Part shown: positions 51,868 through 59,956 of the stretch, in pieces | How positions within the stretch are numbered: position 1 is the first letter of the stretch | How the letters are laid out: each line of letters opens with the position of its first letter | Source: Congregibacter litoralis KT71 | GTDB taxonomy: Bacteria > Pseudomonadota > Gammaproteobacteria > Pseudomonadales > Halieaceae | Assembly (NCBI RefSeq): GCF_000153125.2 | Contig: NZ_CM002299.1 | Location: forward strand, 1,054,809 to 1,118,808 | Reading direction: 5' to 3' | Length of the DNA stretch: 64,000 nt | Notes under the pieces: generated by a model | Seen by the model: only the letters and a program-made list of their open reading frames with translations | What the model was told of the DNA's origin: nothing | Databases searched by the model: none | Program-made: the position numbers and the translations under genes

Positions 51868-52626
51868 CTAGCCATCATCGCCGCCGCGTTTATCGGGTTC
51901 GAGATAGGCTTTCAACATGGATTCAATGATCCGCGGATTCTGCCCTTCCTGAATGGCAAGGACGCCGTCAATGCACATGGAGCGAACCCGGAGCTCGTCG
52001 GCTTTTCGCAGAGTCAGCTTGTCTGCAATGGGCATGGCAACCATGTTGGCGAGCATGGCGCCGTAGAGGGTGGTGAGCAGTGCGACGGCCATTGCCGGTC
52101 CGATGGATTTGGGGTCCGACATATTCGAGAGCATCTGCACCAGACCGATCAGGGTACCGATCATACCCATGGCCGGTGCTACATCTGCCGTGGCGCTGAA
52201 CACCTTGGCGCCCCAGCTATGGCGCTCAATGGTTTGCTGCATATCTTTGCTCAGAACGGTGCTAACCACCTCACGACTGTTACCGTCGATGAGCATTTTG
52301 ACGCCTTCGTCGAGAAAGTCGTTGTCGATTTCCTGGTTTTCCAGGGCCAGCATGCCTTCCTTGCGGGCGATGTTCGCAAGCTCAACGATTTTCTCGATAA
52401 GCTCTTCGGGGTCGGAACTCTTGTTGATAAAGGCCGTGAGCGCGACTTTGAACGCGCCAAAAAACTGGCCCATGGAGAACTTGATCATCACCACCATCAC
52501 CGTGCCGCCCAGCACGATGAGAATGGAGGGGACATTGATGAATACCAGCGCCGATCCCCCGGTGAGGATGGCAGCCAGGACAATGCCGATTGCCCCAACC
52601 ATTCCCAGTAGTGTTGCCAGATCCAT
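51868..52626 (-). CDS. pomA: Sodium-type flagellar stator protein PomA
   Basis: A 252-aa channel subunit with four transmembrane helices. MDLATLLGMVGAIGIVLAAI at the start, VVMIKFSMGQFFGAFKVALT in the middle and VAPAMGMIGTLIGLVQMLSN with the channel-forming segment match Vibrio PomA closely. The C-terminus (DGVLAIQEGQNPRIIESMLK) is complete. A sigma-28-like promoter lies about 105 bases upstream. It leads the pomA-pomB-pilZ operon, divergent from the FliK-like gene at 52766. Confidence 0.95.
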   Translation of the reverse strand: MDLATLLGMVGAIGIVLAAILTGGSALVFINVPSILIVLGGTVMVVMIKFSMGQFFGAFKVALTAFINKSSDPEELIEKIVELANIARKEGMLALENQEIDNDFLDEGVKMLIDGNSREVVSTVLSKDMQQTIERHSWGAKVFSATADVAPAMGMIGTLIGLVQMLSNMSDPKSIGPAMAVALLTTLYGAMLANMVAMPIADKLTLRKADELRVRSMCIDGVLAIQEGQNPRIIESMLKAYLEPDKRGGDDG

Positions 52627-52638
52627 CTCAGTCCCCGG

Positions 52639-52666
52639 TAAAGATCATTGTCAAATTAGCCGCTAA
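52639..52666 (+). promoter_or_regulatory. Sigma-28-like promoter for the FliK-like gene
   Basis: TAAA-N16-GCCGCTAA: -10 half identical to the flagellin promoter here, but the spacer is 16 rather than 15 bases. It points toward the gene at 52766, with a leader of about 90 bases. Confidence 0.5.
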
Positions 52667-52731
52667 AGTATACACAGTCTGCTGCGGGTAAATGTAGCAA
52701 TAAAAGCCGGCGCCGTACTACGGCTTCGGGG

Positions 52732-52758
52732 TTATCGGCGCAGCGTCGAGTGAATTCC
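52732..52758 (-). promoter_or_regulatory. Sigma-28-like promoter of pomAB-pilZ
   Basis: Minus strand GGAA-N15-GCCGATAA: a perfect FliA -10 element at the right spacing from a weak -35 element. It would give a leader of about 100 bases to pomA and crosses the divergent promoter at 52639. Confidence 0.55.
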
Positions 52759-52765
52759 TCAAGAG

Positions 52766-53923
52766 GTGGTTTTGGAAGAACTGCAACTGGCACTCACCAC
52801 CGCCCGTGTTGATCAGCGCAATTTTGGCTTGTGGATCAATAACTGGCAGATCGGTCAAACGCTCAACGCGCTGGTGACAAACCAGTTGCCCTCGGGGGAG
52901 TTGGTCCTGCGTGTGGGTGGGCAGCAGATTACCGCTACCGCCGATATTCCCATTCAGCAGGGGGCGAGATTGCAGCTGGAGGTGAGTCAGCTTCAGCCCG
53001 TGCCCACGTTGCGGGTGCTTAATCCCACGGTCAATCCCGCAGCGGCCAATGTGGGAGGCACATTACAGTTGTTACCGGGCAATGCCTCGGGGATCGCCAG
53101 CCCGCCCCTGGGTAATGTGCTGCAATCCCTGCAGGCGAGTATCCTCGCCAGTCCCCTGCCGCCCCTGGTGGCGGATTCCGTGGGCCAACTCCTGAAGCAG
53201 GTGAACCGTCCGGCTCTTTTGTCGCAACCCGCGGGAGTGGCACAGGCTGTGCGTGATTCCGGCGTGTTTTTTGAGAGCGGGCTCCGTGCCGCCCTGGATC
53301 GGGGAGCATCCTCCTCAGCGCCTGGCCCCGCAGCACCTTCCGGCGACCTGAAGGCCGGTTTGTTTCGTGCCCTTGCCCGGGTGGATGCTGCGCTGGCCCG
53401 TATCGAGGCCATGGCTCTGCCCGCAGCGGATGCCGAGGCGCTTCTGGACATGAAGCGCGAGCTGGAGTCGGGGTTGGGCCGTATCACCCTGCATCAACTG
53501 AATTCGCAACCTGCCGATGCCTCCGCCGCCCGCCATTGGCAATTGGAAATCCCTGTGCAGGTAGCGGGTGCCGTCCACAATCTGCGCATGGAAATTGACC
53601 GGGATGGAGGGCGCGAGGCGGCCGAAGGTGAGGCGGGTGAAAAAGGCGATGAAGAACAGTGGCGGGTAAAGCTTGAGTTGGCCCCCGGGGCTATGGGCGC
53701 CCTGGAGATTGCCATGCGACTTCAGGGAGATGAGTTGACGCTGAACATTGCCGCTGCAAACAGTGCCGTGCGACAGCTCATCGATGGGGGAATGCCATCC
53801 CTTGTCGATGCGCTGAAGAGTCGAGGAATCACGGTCAGTACAAGTCCGACGGCTGCGCTGGTACCCAGGCAGCGTGTTGCAGAGGAACCCATGGCGGGGC
53901 CCGCGGTGGATCTTCGCGCATGA
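52766..53923 (+). CDS. Second FliK-like (Flg_hook domain) protein
   Basis: A 385-aa protein. The N-terminal 100 residues (INNWQIGQTLNALVTNQLPS, then GARLQLEVSQLQPVPTLRVL) form a beta-rich region found in non-canonical FliK-like proteins. The C-terminal part (about 255-365) resembles the Flg_hook domain of FliK: WQLEIPVQVAGAVHNLRMEI, LAPGAMGALEIAMRLQGDEL and LVDALKSRGITVSTSPT. It starts with GTG at 52766 or TTG at 52772. It overlaps the FlhB-tail gene by 4 bases, so the two are a coupled pair. Canonical FliK is at 36282, so this is a paralogous accessory. Confidence 0.8.
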   Translation: MVLEELQLALTTARVDQRNFGLWINNWQIGQTLNALVTNQLPSGELVLRVGGQQITATADIPIQQGARLQLEVSQLQPVPTLRVLNPTVNPAAANVGGTLQLLPGNASGIASPPLGNVLQSLQASILASPLPPLVADSVGQLLKQVNRPALLSQPAGVAQAVRDSGVFFESGLRAALDRGASSSAPGPAAPSGDLKAGLFRALARVDAALARIEAMALPAADAEALLDMKRELESGLGRITLHQLNSQPADASAARHWQLEIPVQVAGAVHNLRMEIDRDGGREAAEGEAGEKGDEEQWRVKLELAPGAMGALEIAMRLQGDELTLNIAAANSAVRQLIDGGMPSLVDALKSRGITVSTSPTAALVPRQRVAEEPMAGPAVDLRA

Positions 53924-54222
53924 GTGACAATGACAAGCGCTCGCAATCCTCGGCTAAGGGGCCGGCCACGCAATCGGCAGCGCTTTCCTACAGCGGCGAG
54001 GGTGCACCGCTTCTTGTGGCCAAGGGTGAGAACGCCATTGCAGATCGCATAGTGGAGCTCGCATCCCAGAACGACGTGCCCATCGTGCAGGACGGGCAGC
54101 TCACGGAACTCCTTTGTCAGATACCCCTGGGAGAGGAAGTGCCCCCCGAGCTTTACCTTGCCGTCGCAGAAGTCCTGGCTTACGTGTATCGCCTGAACGA
54201 GCAACTGGACCGCCACGTTTAA
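53920..54222 (+). CDS. FlhB C-terminal-domain protein (FhlB-like)
   Basis: A 100-aa soluble protein matching only the cytoplasmic tail of FlhB after the autocleavage site: AALSYSGEGAPLLVAKGENA, IADRIVELASQNDVPIVQDG, LLCQIPLGEEVPPELYLAVA and EVLAYVYRLNEQ. The NPTH motif itself and all transmembrane segments are missing. Such stand-alone proteins are called FhlB in other bacteria and can partly replace the FlhB tail. Its coupling to a FliK-like gene suggests that the two work together at the export switch (inference). Confidence 0.88.
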   Translation: MSDNDKRSQSSAKGPATQSAALSYSGEGAPLLVAKGENAIADRIVELASQNDVPIVQDGQLTELLCQIPLGEEVPPELYLAVAEVLAYVYRLNEQLDRHV

Positions 54223-54300
54223 CCTGGCTGTTGATATCGCGTCTCAGGCAGGGCTGTTGTATGCTCCTCCTCGGGATTTTGCGGATGTTTGATAGCGCTC

Positions 54301-55812
54301 ATGGATAAGGTCAAGGCTCTGGAACAGTTGGCAATGCGCCTCTCCCACATGGCTGACGGTGTGGATGAGGAAGTCGATGCATTACTCGTAAGCATTCGCA
54401 AGCTGCTAAAGAGTGGCGGCGATGCGGGCAAGATTGAAAGCCTCTCCGGGCAGCTTGCTCGCACCATGCTGGCGAATACCGGCGTCAACGCCGATAAGGT
54501 CAAAACTATTGAAGGCGGCTATGACCTCTCTGGCCTTCGCAAGTTAATCAAGTCTATGCCCGTGCGCGGTGATGAGCAGGAGCGCATGGGCGAGCTGGTG
54601 AAGCAGGTTGCCTCGGGCACCACGTCCATGGCCCGACAGAAAGCACTGGTGGATTTGCTGGCCGCTTCGGCGGAGGCGCTTCAGGAGGTGGCGACGCGGG
54701 ATAAGTCCGACAGCGGAGTGCTGGGCTGGCTCGGCAAAAAATCCGGTTCCGACGCCAGTGAAGATCGCTACGTCGCACTTTTTGTGCAGTTATTGCAGCG
54801 TCTGGTGGAGCACATCGATGTTCTCAACGGTAACGCCGTGCGTAGCCACGCTATCAAGGACGCCCTGGAACAGGCGGTGCACCCCGAGCAGGCGCAAAAA
54901 CTCCTTGCCCAGGTAACCGACGAAATCGAAACCATTGACGCCCGCATCCGCGCCGAGAGGAATCAGACGACGGATTTTCTCGGCGATCTCCGCCAGCGCC
55001 TTGACGGTTTTGAAGAGGTTCTCAACTTACTGTCCGACGATGGAGAGAACTCCCTCCAGCGTTCGGAAGATTTGCAAAGCGGCGTCGGTAAGGACACTCG
55101 AGACCTCGGCGAGGCGGTAAAGTCTGATGATATTCACGAAATACGCAGCGTTATCGCGACGGGCCTCGACAACCTGACAAAGCGCGTTGCAGAGCATGTG
55201 ATCGCCGAGCGCGAGCAGCACGAAAGCTCCAAAGCCCGCGTTGCGGAGTTAAACGATCGCCTCGCACACCTTGAAGATGAAGCCGACATTCTGCGCAGTG
55301 AGATCAGAAACAAAAACGATCTTGCACTGAAGGATGCCTTGACCGGTGTCTACAACCGCGCCGGCTACGATGAAAGGACCAAGGAGCTCTATGCGCGCTG
55401 GCAGCGTTCGGGGGCAGCTTTGTCCATCGTGTTTGTGGACTGCAATAAGTTCAAGGAGATCAACGATACCTACGGTCACACGGCGGGGGACCTGGTGCTT
55501 GTCAAAGTATCTGATGTGCTTCAAGGGCGCGCGCGGGCCAGTGACATCGTCTGTCGCTATGGGGGTGATGAGTTCGTGATCCTCCTGCCCGATACCCACG
55601 TCCAGGGAGCCGAGGTGTTTGCACGCAGTGCCTGTGATGAAGTGCTCAATGCGGGATTCAATGACAATGGCAAGCCATTGGACGTTTCCATCTCCTGTGG
55701 CGTCACGGAGCTCATTACTGGTGACACTCTCGAAAGCGCCATTGGCCGTGCCGATGAGGCGATGTACCAGGCCAAGAAAATGGATGGCATGAAGGTCTGC
55801 GTCGTTAAGTAA
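54301..55812 (+). CDS. Diguanylate cyclase with long helical N-terminus
   Basis: A 503-aa cytoplasmic protein. Residues 1-320 are helical and coiled-coil; the first 50 (LEQLAMRLSHMADGVDEEVD) resemble the start of the next gene. The GGDEF domain (about 340-500) has DALTGVYNRAGYDE, FVDCNKFKEINDTYGHTAGD, an I-site RASD and an intact YGGDEF (about 420-425). The ATG at 54301 is preferred over a TTG at 54289. No known sensor domain or membrane segment is seen. It lies 78 bases after the flagellar FhlB-like gene, and probably feeds c-di-GMP to motility or surface control. Confidence 0.9.
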   Translation: MDKVKALEQLAMRLSHMADGVDEEVDALLVSIRKLLKSGGDAGKIESLSGQLARTMLANTGVNADKVKTIEGGYDLSGLRKLIKSMPVRGDEQERMGELVKQVASGTTSMARQKALVDLLAASAEALQEVATRDKSDSGVLGWLGKKSGSDASEDRYVALFVQLLQRLVEHIDVLNGNAVRSHAIKDALEQAVHPEQAQKLLAQVTDEIETIDARIRAERNQTTDFLGDLRQRLDGFEEVLNLLSDDGENSLQRSEDLQSGVGKDTRDLGEAVKSDDIHEIRSVIATGLDNLTKRVAEHVIAEREQHESSKARVAELNDRLAHLEDEADILRSEIRNKNDLALKDALTGVYNRAGYDERTKELYARWQRSGAALSIVFVDCNKFKEINDTYGHTAGDLVLVKVSDVLQGRARASDIVCRYGGDEFVILLPDTHVQGAEVFARSACDEVLNAGFNDNGKPLDVSISCGVTELITGDTLESAIGRADEAMYQAKKMDGMKVCVVK

Positions 55813-55847
55813 TTCTGTCGGCGATTGGCTTGAGAGGAATCCGGGTG

Positions 55848-57191
55848 ATGTCGGATCAGGAAGACTGGAAACAGCGGTATCTCACGGAGTCCCGGGACTG
55901 GGAGTCTGCAGACAAACTCCTGCGGAGGGTGGCTACACGTCTCGCCATCGCCGCCGAGGGCTATTCCCCGGATCTTGACGCGGTGCTTCAGCGCATTCAG
56001 ACCCATATTCGAAGCGGTGCTTCCCGAGATCTCGAGGCGGATCTGGGTGACCTGAGTCGTCAGATCAAGGGCCTGGATTCGGGCCGGTCCGCGCCGAAGC
56101 CTGCGGAAGCGATCGAGACCAAAGCCGAGGAGACCTCTTCGCCCCCTGTGCATTCTGATGCGCGGGAAGTGCTTCTCACTCTCATTGATGAATTTGCCGT
56201 CACACAGCCGGGCAGCGGTGCCTTCGAGACACTTCGTGAGACTTTGGAGCGCGACAAGGGCTCCAATTGGCACCGGGTGCTCGAACGGGTGATTGCGGAG
56301 ATTCGAGGGCTTATTCAACGAATCAGCAGTGACAAGCAGGAACTCCAGCAATTGATGCAGGAGGTCGGTGAGGAGCTCGGGGGTATTTCCCAGGTACTGG
56401 GAGAAGAGCATAGCGGTCTAAAAGAGGGGCGGGAGCAGGCCCTGGCACTTCACGACGCCATGGATGCGGGTGTAGAGCAGATTCAATCGCGCATTGCAGA
56501 AGAGTCGGATATCACCCGCTTAAAGGCAGATGTCAGCCAGTCGCTTGAAAGCATCCGTAAGGGCATTTCCGAGTTTATAGAAAGGGACGCGGAGCGCTTC
56601 TCCCTTGCGGAGACGCGTAACGAAGAACTCCGCTCTCGCATCGAAAAAATGGAAGCGGAAACCGAGCAGCTCCAGGAAAAACTCAACCGGAATCGCGAGA
56701 AGCTCATGCGCGATACCCTCACGGGAGTACACAGCCGACTCGCCTACGACGAGATGATGGCCCAGGAGATGAGCCGCTTTCGACGCTATAAAGAGACCTT
56801 CTGTCTGGTGATGCTCGACATCGATTTTTTTAAGCGGGTTAACGATACTTTTGGGCACGCTGCCGGTGATAAGGCCCTGCAATCCGTAGCAAGTATTGTC
56901 GGTGACCGCATTCGTGAGACGGATTATCTGTTCCGAGTGGGTGGAGAAGAGTTTGTGCTCCTCCTGCCAAGAACCGAAGTGTCGGCGGCGTCCCCCCTGG
57001 TCGAAGTTATTCGCGTAGCCGTGGGTGAAAGCGGGTTTCACTACGAGAATCAGCCGGTGACGATAACCCTGAGTGCGGGTCTTACGGCGGTGCGCGATGA
57101 CGATACGCCGGAAACCCTGTTCGCCCGCGCCGATGACGCGATGTACCGGGCAAAGAAAGCTGGTCGGAACCGACTGGTTACCCTGGAGTAA
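55848..57191 (+). CDS. Diguanylate cyclase, tandem paralogue
   Basis: A 447-aa cytoplasmic protein. The N-terminal region has LLRRVATRLAIAAEGYSPDL, aligning with the start of the previous cyclase, then a proline-rich linker (about 82-100), helical bundles and a coiled coil (about 255-285). The GGDEF domain has DTLTGVHSRLAYDE, MLDIDFFKRVNDTFGHAAGD, an I-site RETD and the active variant GGEEF (about 365-369). The ATG at 55848 has AGAGGA upstream; a TTG at 55830 is unlikely. It starts 36 bases after its neighbour, so the two are a probable operon from duplication. Confidence 0.9.
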   Translation: MSDQEDWKQRYLTESRDWESADKLLRRVATRLAIAAEGYSPDLDAVLQRIQTHIRSGASRDLEADLGDLSRQIKGLDSGRSAPKPAEAIETKAEETSSPPVHSDAREVLLTLIDEFAVTQPGSGAFETLRETLERDKGSNWHRVLERVIAEIRGLIQRISSDKQELQQLMQEVGEELGGISQVLGEEHSGLKEGREQALALHDAMDAGVEQIQSRIAEESDITRLKADVSQSLESIRKGISEFIERDAERFSLAETRNEELRSRIEKMEAETEQLQEKLNRNREKLMRDTLTGVHSRLAYDEMMAQEMSRFRRYKETFCLVMLDIDFFKRVNDTFGHAAGDKALQSVASIVGDRIRETDYLFRVGGEEFVLLLPRTEVSAASPLVEVIRVAVGESGFHYENQPVTITLSAGLTAVRDDDTPETLFARADDAMYRAKKAGRNRLVTLE

Positions 57192-57283
57192 CGTTCCGAA
57201 GATCTCCCGGGTTTATACGCCTCGGGTCAATCCTGCCCTGTTATTGATTTCGGCAATGGCTGGCGCCGCGCGCCTTCGTATAT

Positions 57284-57400
57284 TATAATTATCTAATTAA
57301 CAGCGGGCTGACGGGTTTCAACAGCTGGCTGTAAGCCATCTTCGGTCCGTGAGCTTTGTCTTACGGTTGGCCCCGTGGTCATTGATCACGGGGCTTTTTT
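57284..57400 (+). ncRNA. Candidate small RNA with its own promoter and terminator
   Basis: A TATAAT hexamer at 57284-57289 lies in an AT-rich patch, followed by about 105 bases with two further hairpins (GGCT-GTA-AGCC near 57327; CCGTGAG-CTTTGT-CTTACGG near 57347-57366) and a strong intrinsic terminator at 57370-57400. No reading frame of note exists. The -35 region is poor, so an alternative is a long 3' UTR of the cyclase operon. It does not match any RNA family I recognise. Confidence 0.45.
57370..57400 (+). terminator. Strong intrinsic terminator
   Basis: GCCCCGTG (57370-57377) pairs with CACGGGGC (57387-57394), followed by six T. It lies 178 bases after the second tandem cyclase. The remainder up to 57579 holds no recognisable gene: it contains a G-rich tract near 57455-57470 and a GCCTG/CAGGC hairpin near 57561. 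Confidence 0.9.
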
Positions 57401-57579
57401 ATACCTGCAAAAAAACGGCGGCTTTACACCCACAAGAAGCAGCGGCCCCGCCAGTAGGGGGGGGGCGTCCCTCAATCAAGGGCATGCGGTAAGTCACTAT
57501 AGGAGTCCGGCGTGATGCCCCAGCCCCTTAGTTCGGTGAAGAGAGCATCGAGCAATGGCAGCCTGACATTGCAGGCCTT

Positions 57580-58005
57580 TTAGTTTTCGAGATTCAAAAA
57601 GACACCATGCTCGTTGAACCAGCGTTCATCAATGACCCAGCGGACATTGTTCACATCGGGAAAGCTCCTGACGAGTTCCGCTGCGCGGGACTGGGTCTCC
57701 GCCAGGGTGTCCTGGGCTTTCATCATCTCCGGATGGTCGACCGCCGTCTTGCTGAGTTCGGGGAAGGCGGTTCGCAGAAAACGCATGGCCGGCACCTCCG
57801 CCGAGCGCGGGCTGTTCATGATAGCGATGCCGTTTTCGAGACTCTCCACCCGGAAAGGAAAGGGATAGCTCGCCAGCTGGCTATCCAAAGCCAGGCGATC
57901 GTTAATTTCCGTTACGCGGCTGTCCTGGGACGACCAATACCATAGGAACCCCATTGCCAAAACGGTGATGAGGCCGATGAGGTAGTTTCTGGCAAATTTA
58001 TCCAT
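57580..58005 (-). CDS. Hypothetical membrane-anchored protein
   Basis: I do not recognise a family for this 141-aa protein. An N-terminal transmembrane helix (YLIGLITVLAMGFLWYW, about 7-24) anchors a soluble, probably periplasmic, domain rich in charged residues (VTEINDRLALDSQLASYPFP, ENGIAIMNSPRSAEVPAMRF). It ends WVIDERWFNEHGVFLNLEN. The ATG at 58005 has AGGA at a good distance; a longer in-frame start at 58194 would put an odd Cys/Arg-rich tail before the helix. It lies downstream of dps on the same strand. Confidence 0.65.
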   Translation of the reverse strand: MDKFARNYLIGLITVLAMGFLWYWSSQDSRVTEINDRLALDSQLASYPFPFRVESLENGIAIMNSPRSAEVPAMRFLRTAFPELSKTAVDHPEMMKAQDTLAETQSRAAELVRSFPDVNNVRWVIDERWFNEHGVFLNLEN

Positions 58006-58054
58006 GGGGTTCCTGCAGCTCTCCGAGAATACCCCGAAGGATAAAGGGACCGTG

Positions 58055-58525
58055 TCAGGCCGCCAAGGCGCGAAGCATCCAGGCGGTCTTTTCGTGCACA
58101 CGCATGCGGTCAGACACAAGTGCCGCCGATGACTCGTCGTCAGCACTCTGAGCCTTGACCAGTACTTCGCGACAGGTCTTAACAATCTGCTCATGACCCT
58201 GGGTCAGGATGCGGATCATCTCCGAAGCGGGGGGCACGCCATCGACTTCCTTGATGTTGGATAGCTCTGCAAAGGCCTTGTAGGTTCCCGGCGCTACAAC
58301 GTCAAGGGTGCGAATGCGTTCGGCAATCTCATCTACCGCCAGCGCCAGCTCGTTGTAATGCTCCTCGAACATGAGATGTAGTTCGCGGAACTGGGGGCCG
58401 GTCACATTCCAGTGAAAATTGTGGGTTTGAAGATATAGCGTATAGGAATCTGCGAGGAGAACCTTCAGGCCGTCCGCAATACTCAATCGATCCGCTTCGT
58501 TAATGCCAATATCAATGCTGCTCAT
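58055..58525 (-). CDS. dps: Dps-family ferritin-like DNA protection protein
   Basis: A 156-aa mini-ferritin that oxidises iron with peroxide and protects DNA in starvation or oxidative stress. The four-helix core shows [20 protein letters not shown]. By alignment from memory with E. coli Dps, ferroxidase ligands correspond to H38, H50, D65 and E69, with E54 replacing an Asp. No long lysine-rich N-terminal tail is present. GGGAG precedes the ATG. It is divergent from the OYE gene at 58616 over 90 bases, so both could share an oxidative-stress promoter region. Confidence 0.92.
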   Translation of the reverse strand: MSSIDIGINEADRLSIADGLKVLLADSYTLYLQTHNFHWNVTGPQFRELHLMFEEHYNELALAVDEIAERIRTLDVVAPGTYKAFAELSNIKEVDGVPPASEMIRILTQGHEQIVKTCREVLVKAQSADDESSAALVSDRMRVHEKTAWMLRALAA

Positions 58526-58615
58526 AACTGCTCCCTCGTGATTTCTTGTTTTCTGCTTTCCATAGGCCTGATATGGTGGCGAATTGCGCAAATACAAGCA
58601 AATGAGGTTTCCCCG

Positions 58616-59908
58616 GTGACAAAATTATCTGAGCACCTCACGCTTCCCTGCGGTGCGACGGTCCCGAACCGTCTGGTAAAAGCAGCGATGACCGAAGGAT
58701 TGGCCAACGTTGGCGGCGAACCCACTCCGGCGCTTGAGCAGCTGTACCGTATCTGGTCCGAGGGCGGCTCCGGCGTTTTGCTCACCGGTAATGTGGTGGT
58801 TGATGCTTATCACCTGGAACGACCGGGTAATGTCGTCGTAGACCGTGAACCCGATGAGGCCATGAAGGCGGCCCTTGCGAGCTGGGCCCGGGCGGCTACG
58901 TCCGCCGGGAATCATGCCTGGGTGCAGATCAGTCACGCAGGGCGCCAGACATTGAAGACGGTAAATCCTCATCCCAAGGCGCCGTCGGCGGTGAAACTGG
59001 GTCTCCCCGGCGGCCAGTTTGGTGAGCCCGTGGCGTTGACCGTGGAAGAGATCGCCGACCTCGTGCAGCGCTTTGCCGTAGCAGCAAAGGCGATGCAGGA
59101 AGCCGGATTCACCGGGGTGCAGATTCATGGTGCCCACGGCTATCTGATCTCCCAGTTTTTGAGTCCGCGAAGTAATCAGCGGGATGACGCCTACGGCGGC
59201 GAGCTGGCTCATCGAGCCCGCTTTCTCCTTGAAATCATAGACGCGGTACGCGCGGCGGTGGGACCCGGTTTCCCCGTTGCGGTGAAACTCAACAGCGCGG
59301 ATTTTCAGAAAGGTGGTTTTGCCTTTGAAGACAGTCTGCAGGTGGCGAAATGGTTGGAGGAGCACAGCGTCGATGTGATTGAAATTTCCGGCGGCACCTA
59401 CGAGCAGCCCAAGCTCCTGGGCAAGGAGGGCATTGAGCCCACGGAGAAGCAGCACGTGGCGGAAACCACGCTGCGCCGTGAGGCTTATTTCGTCGACTTT
59501 GCCCTGGCGATGCAGAAGCAGGTATCCATCCCCCTGATGGTTACCGGTGGTTTTCGGTCTCGCGCCGCCATGGAGCAGGCCCTGGATGAGGGTGGCGCCG
59601 CTCTCATTGGCCTGGGGCGCCCACTGTGCGTGCAAACCGACGGTCCTGCGCGCCTGTTGGCGGGCGCCGAGACTCTGCCCCGCTATGAGGATGATCTGGC
59701 TTTGCTTCCGCCCTGGCTTGATTTTTTGAAAGGGCTGAGTCTGGTAAAGACCCTGAGTACCTTCGCGACGACTTATTGGTTCTATGCGCAGCTGGATTCC
59801 CTGGGGCGCAATGGCAAGGTCATGGAGAATCTATCGGTGCTGAAGGCGGCTATGCAGGTCAGTAAGCAACAGTCATCGTTTTTGAAAGCCAGGCGCAGCC
59901 AGACGTAA
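58616..59908 (+). CDS. Old Yellow Enzyme family NADH:flavin oxidoreductase (second)
   Basis: A 430-aa FMN-dependent oxidoreductase with an N-terminal (alpha/beta)8 barrel. Visible: [50 protein letters not shown] and QRDDAYGG, then EISGGTYE and the phosphate site [13 protein letters not shown]. It carries about 60 extra residues at the C-terminus ([20 protein letters not shown]) compared with the protein at 5466. It belongs to the NADH oxidase/2,4-dienoyl-CoA reductase-like OYE branch without the Fe-S and NADP domains. GTG start with GAGG upstream; a TTG at 58538 is rejected. Confidence 0.9.
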   Translation: MTKLSEHLTLPCGATVPNRLVKAAMTEGLANVGGEPTPALEQLYRIWSEGGSGVLLTGNVVVDAYHLERPGNVVVDREPDEAMKAALASWARAATSAGNHAWVQISHAGRQTLKTVNPHPKAPSAVKLGLPGGQFGEPVALTVEEIADLVQRFAVAAKAMQEAGFTGVQIHGAHGYLISQFLSPRSNQRDDAYGGELAHRARFLLEIIDAVRAAVGPGFPVAVKLNSADFQKGGFAFEDSLQVAKWLEEHSVDVIEISGGTYEQPKLLGKEGIEPTEKQHVAETTLRREAYFVDFALAMQKQVSIPLMVTGGFRSRAAMEQALDEGGAALIGLGRPLCVQTDGPARLLAGAETLPRYEDDLALLPPWLDFLKGLSLVKTLSTFATTYWFYAQLDSLGRNGKVMENLSVLKAAMQVSKQQSSFLKARRSQT

Positions 59909-59956
59909 ACAGTGCTTGATGTTTATTGACGTTCCGTTGCGAGCTGGCCCGCAACC

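Noticed and set aside
59936..59955. GTTGCG/CGCAAC hairpin between the convergent OYE and phosphatase-family genes
   Set aside because: A 6-bp stem without T tract on either strand; too weak to call a terminator.
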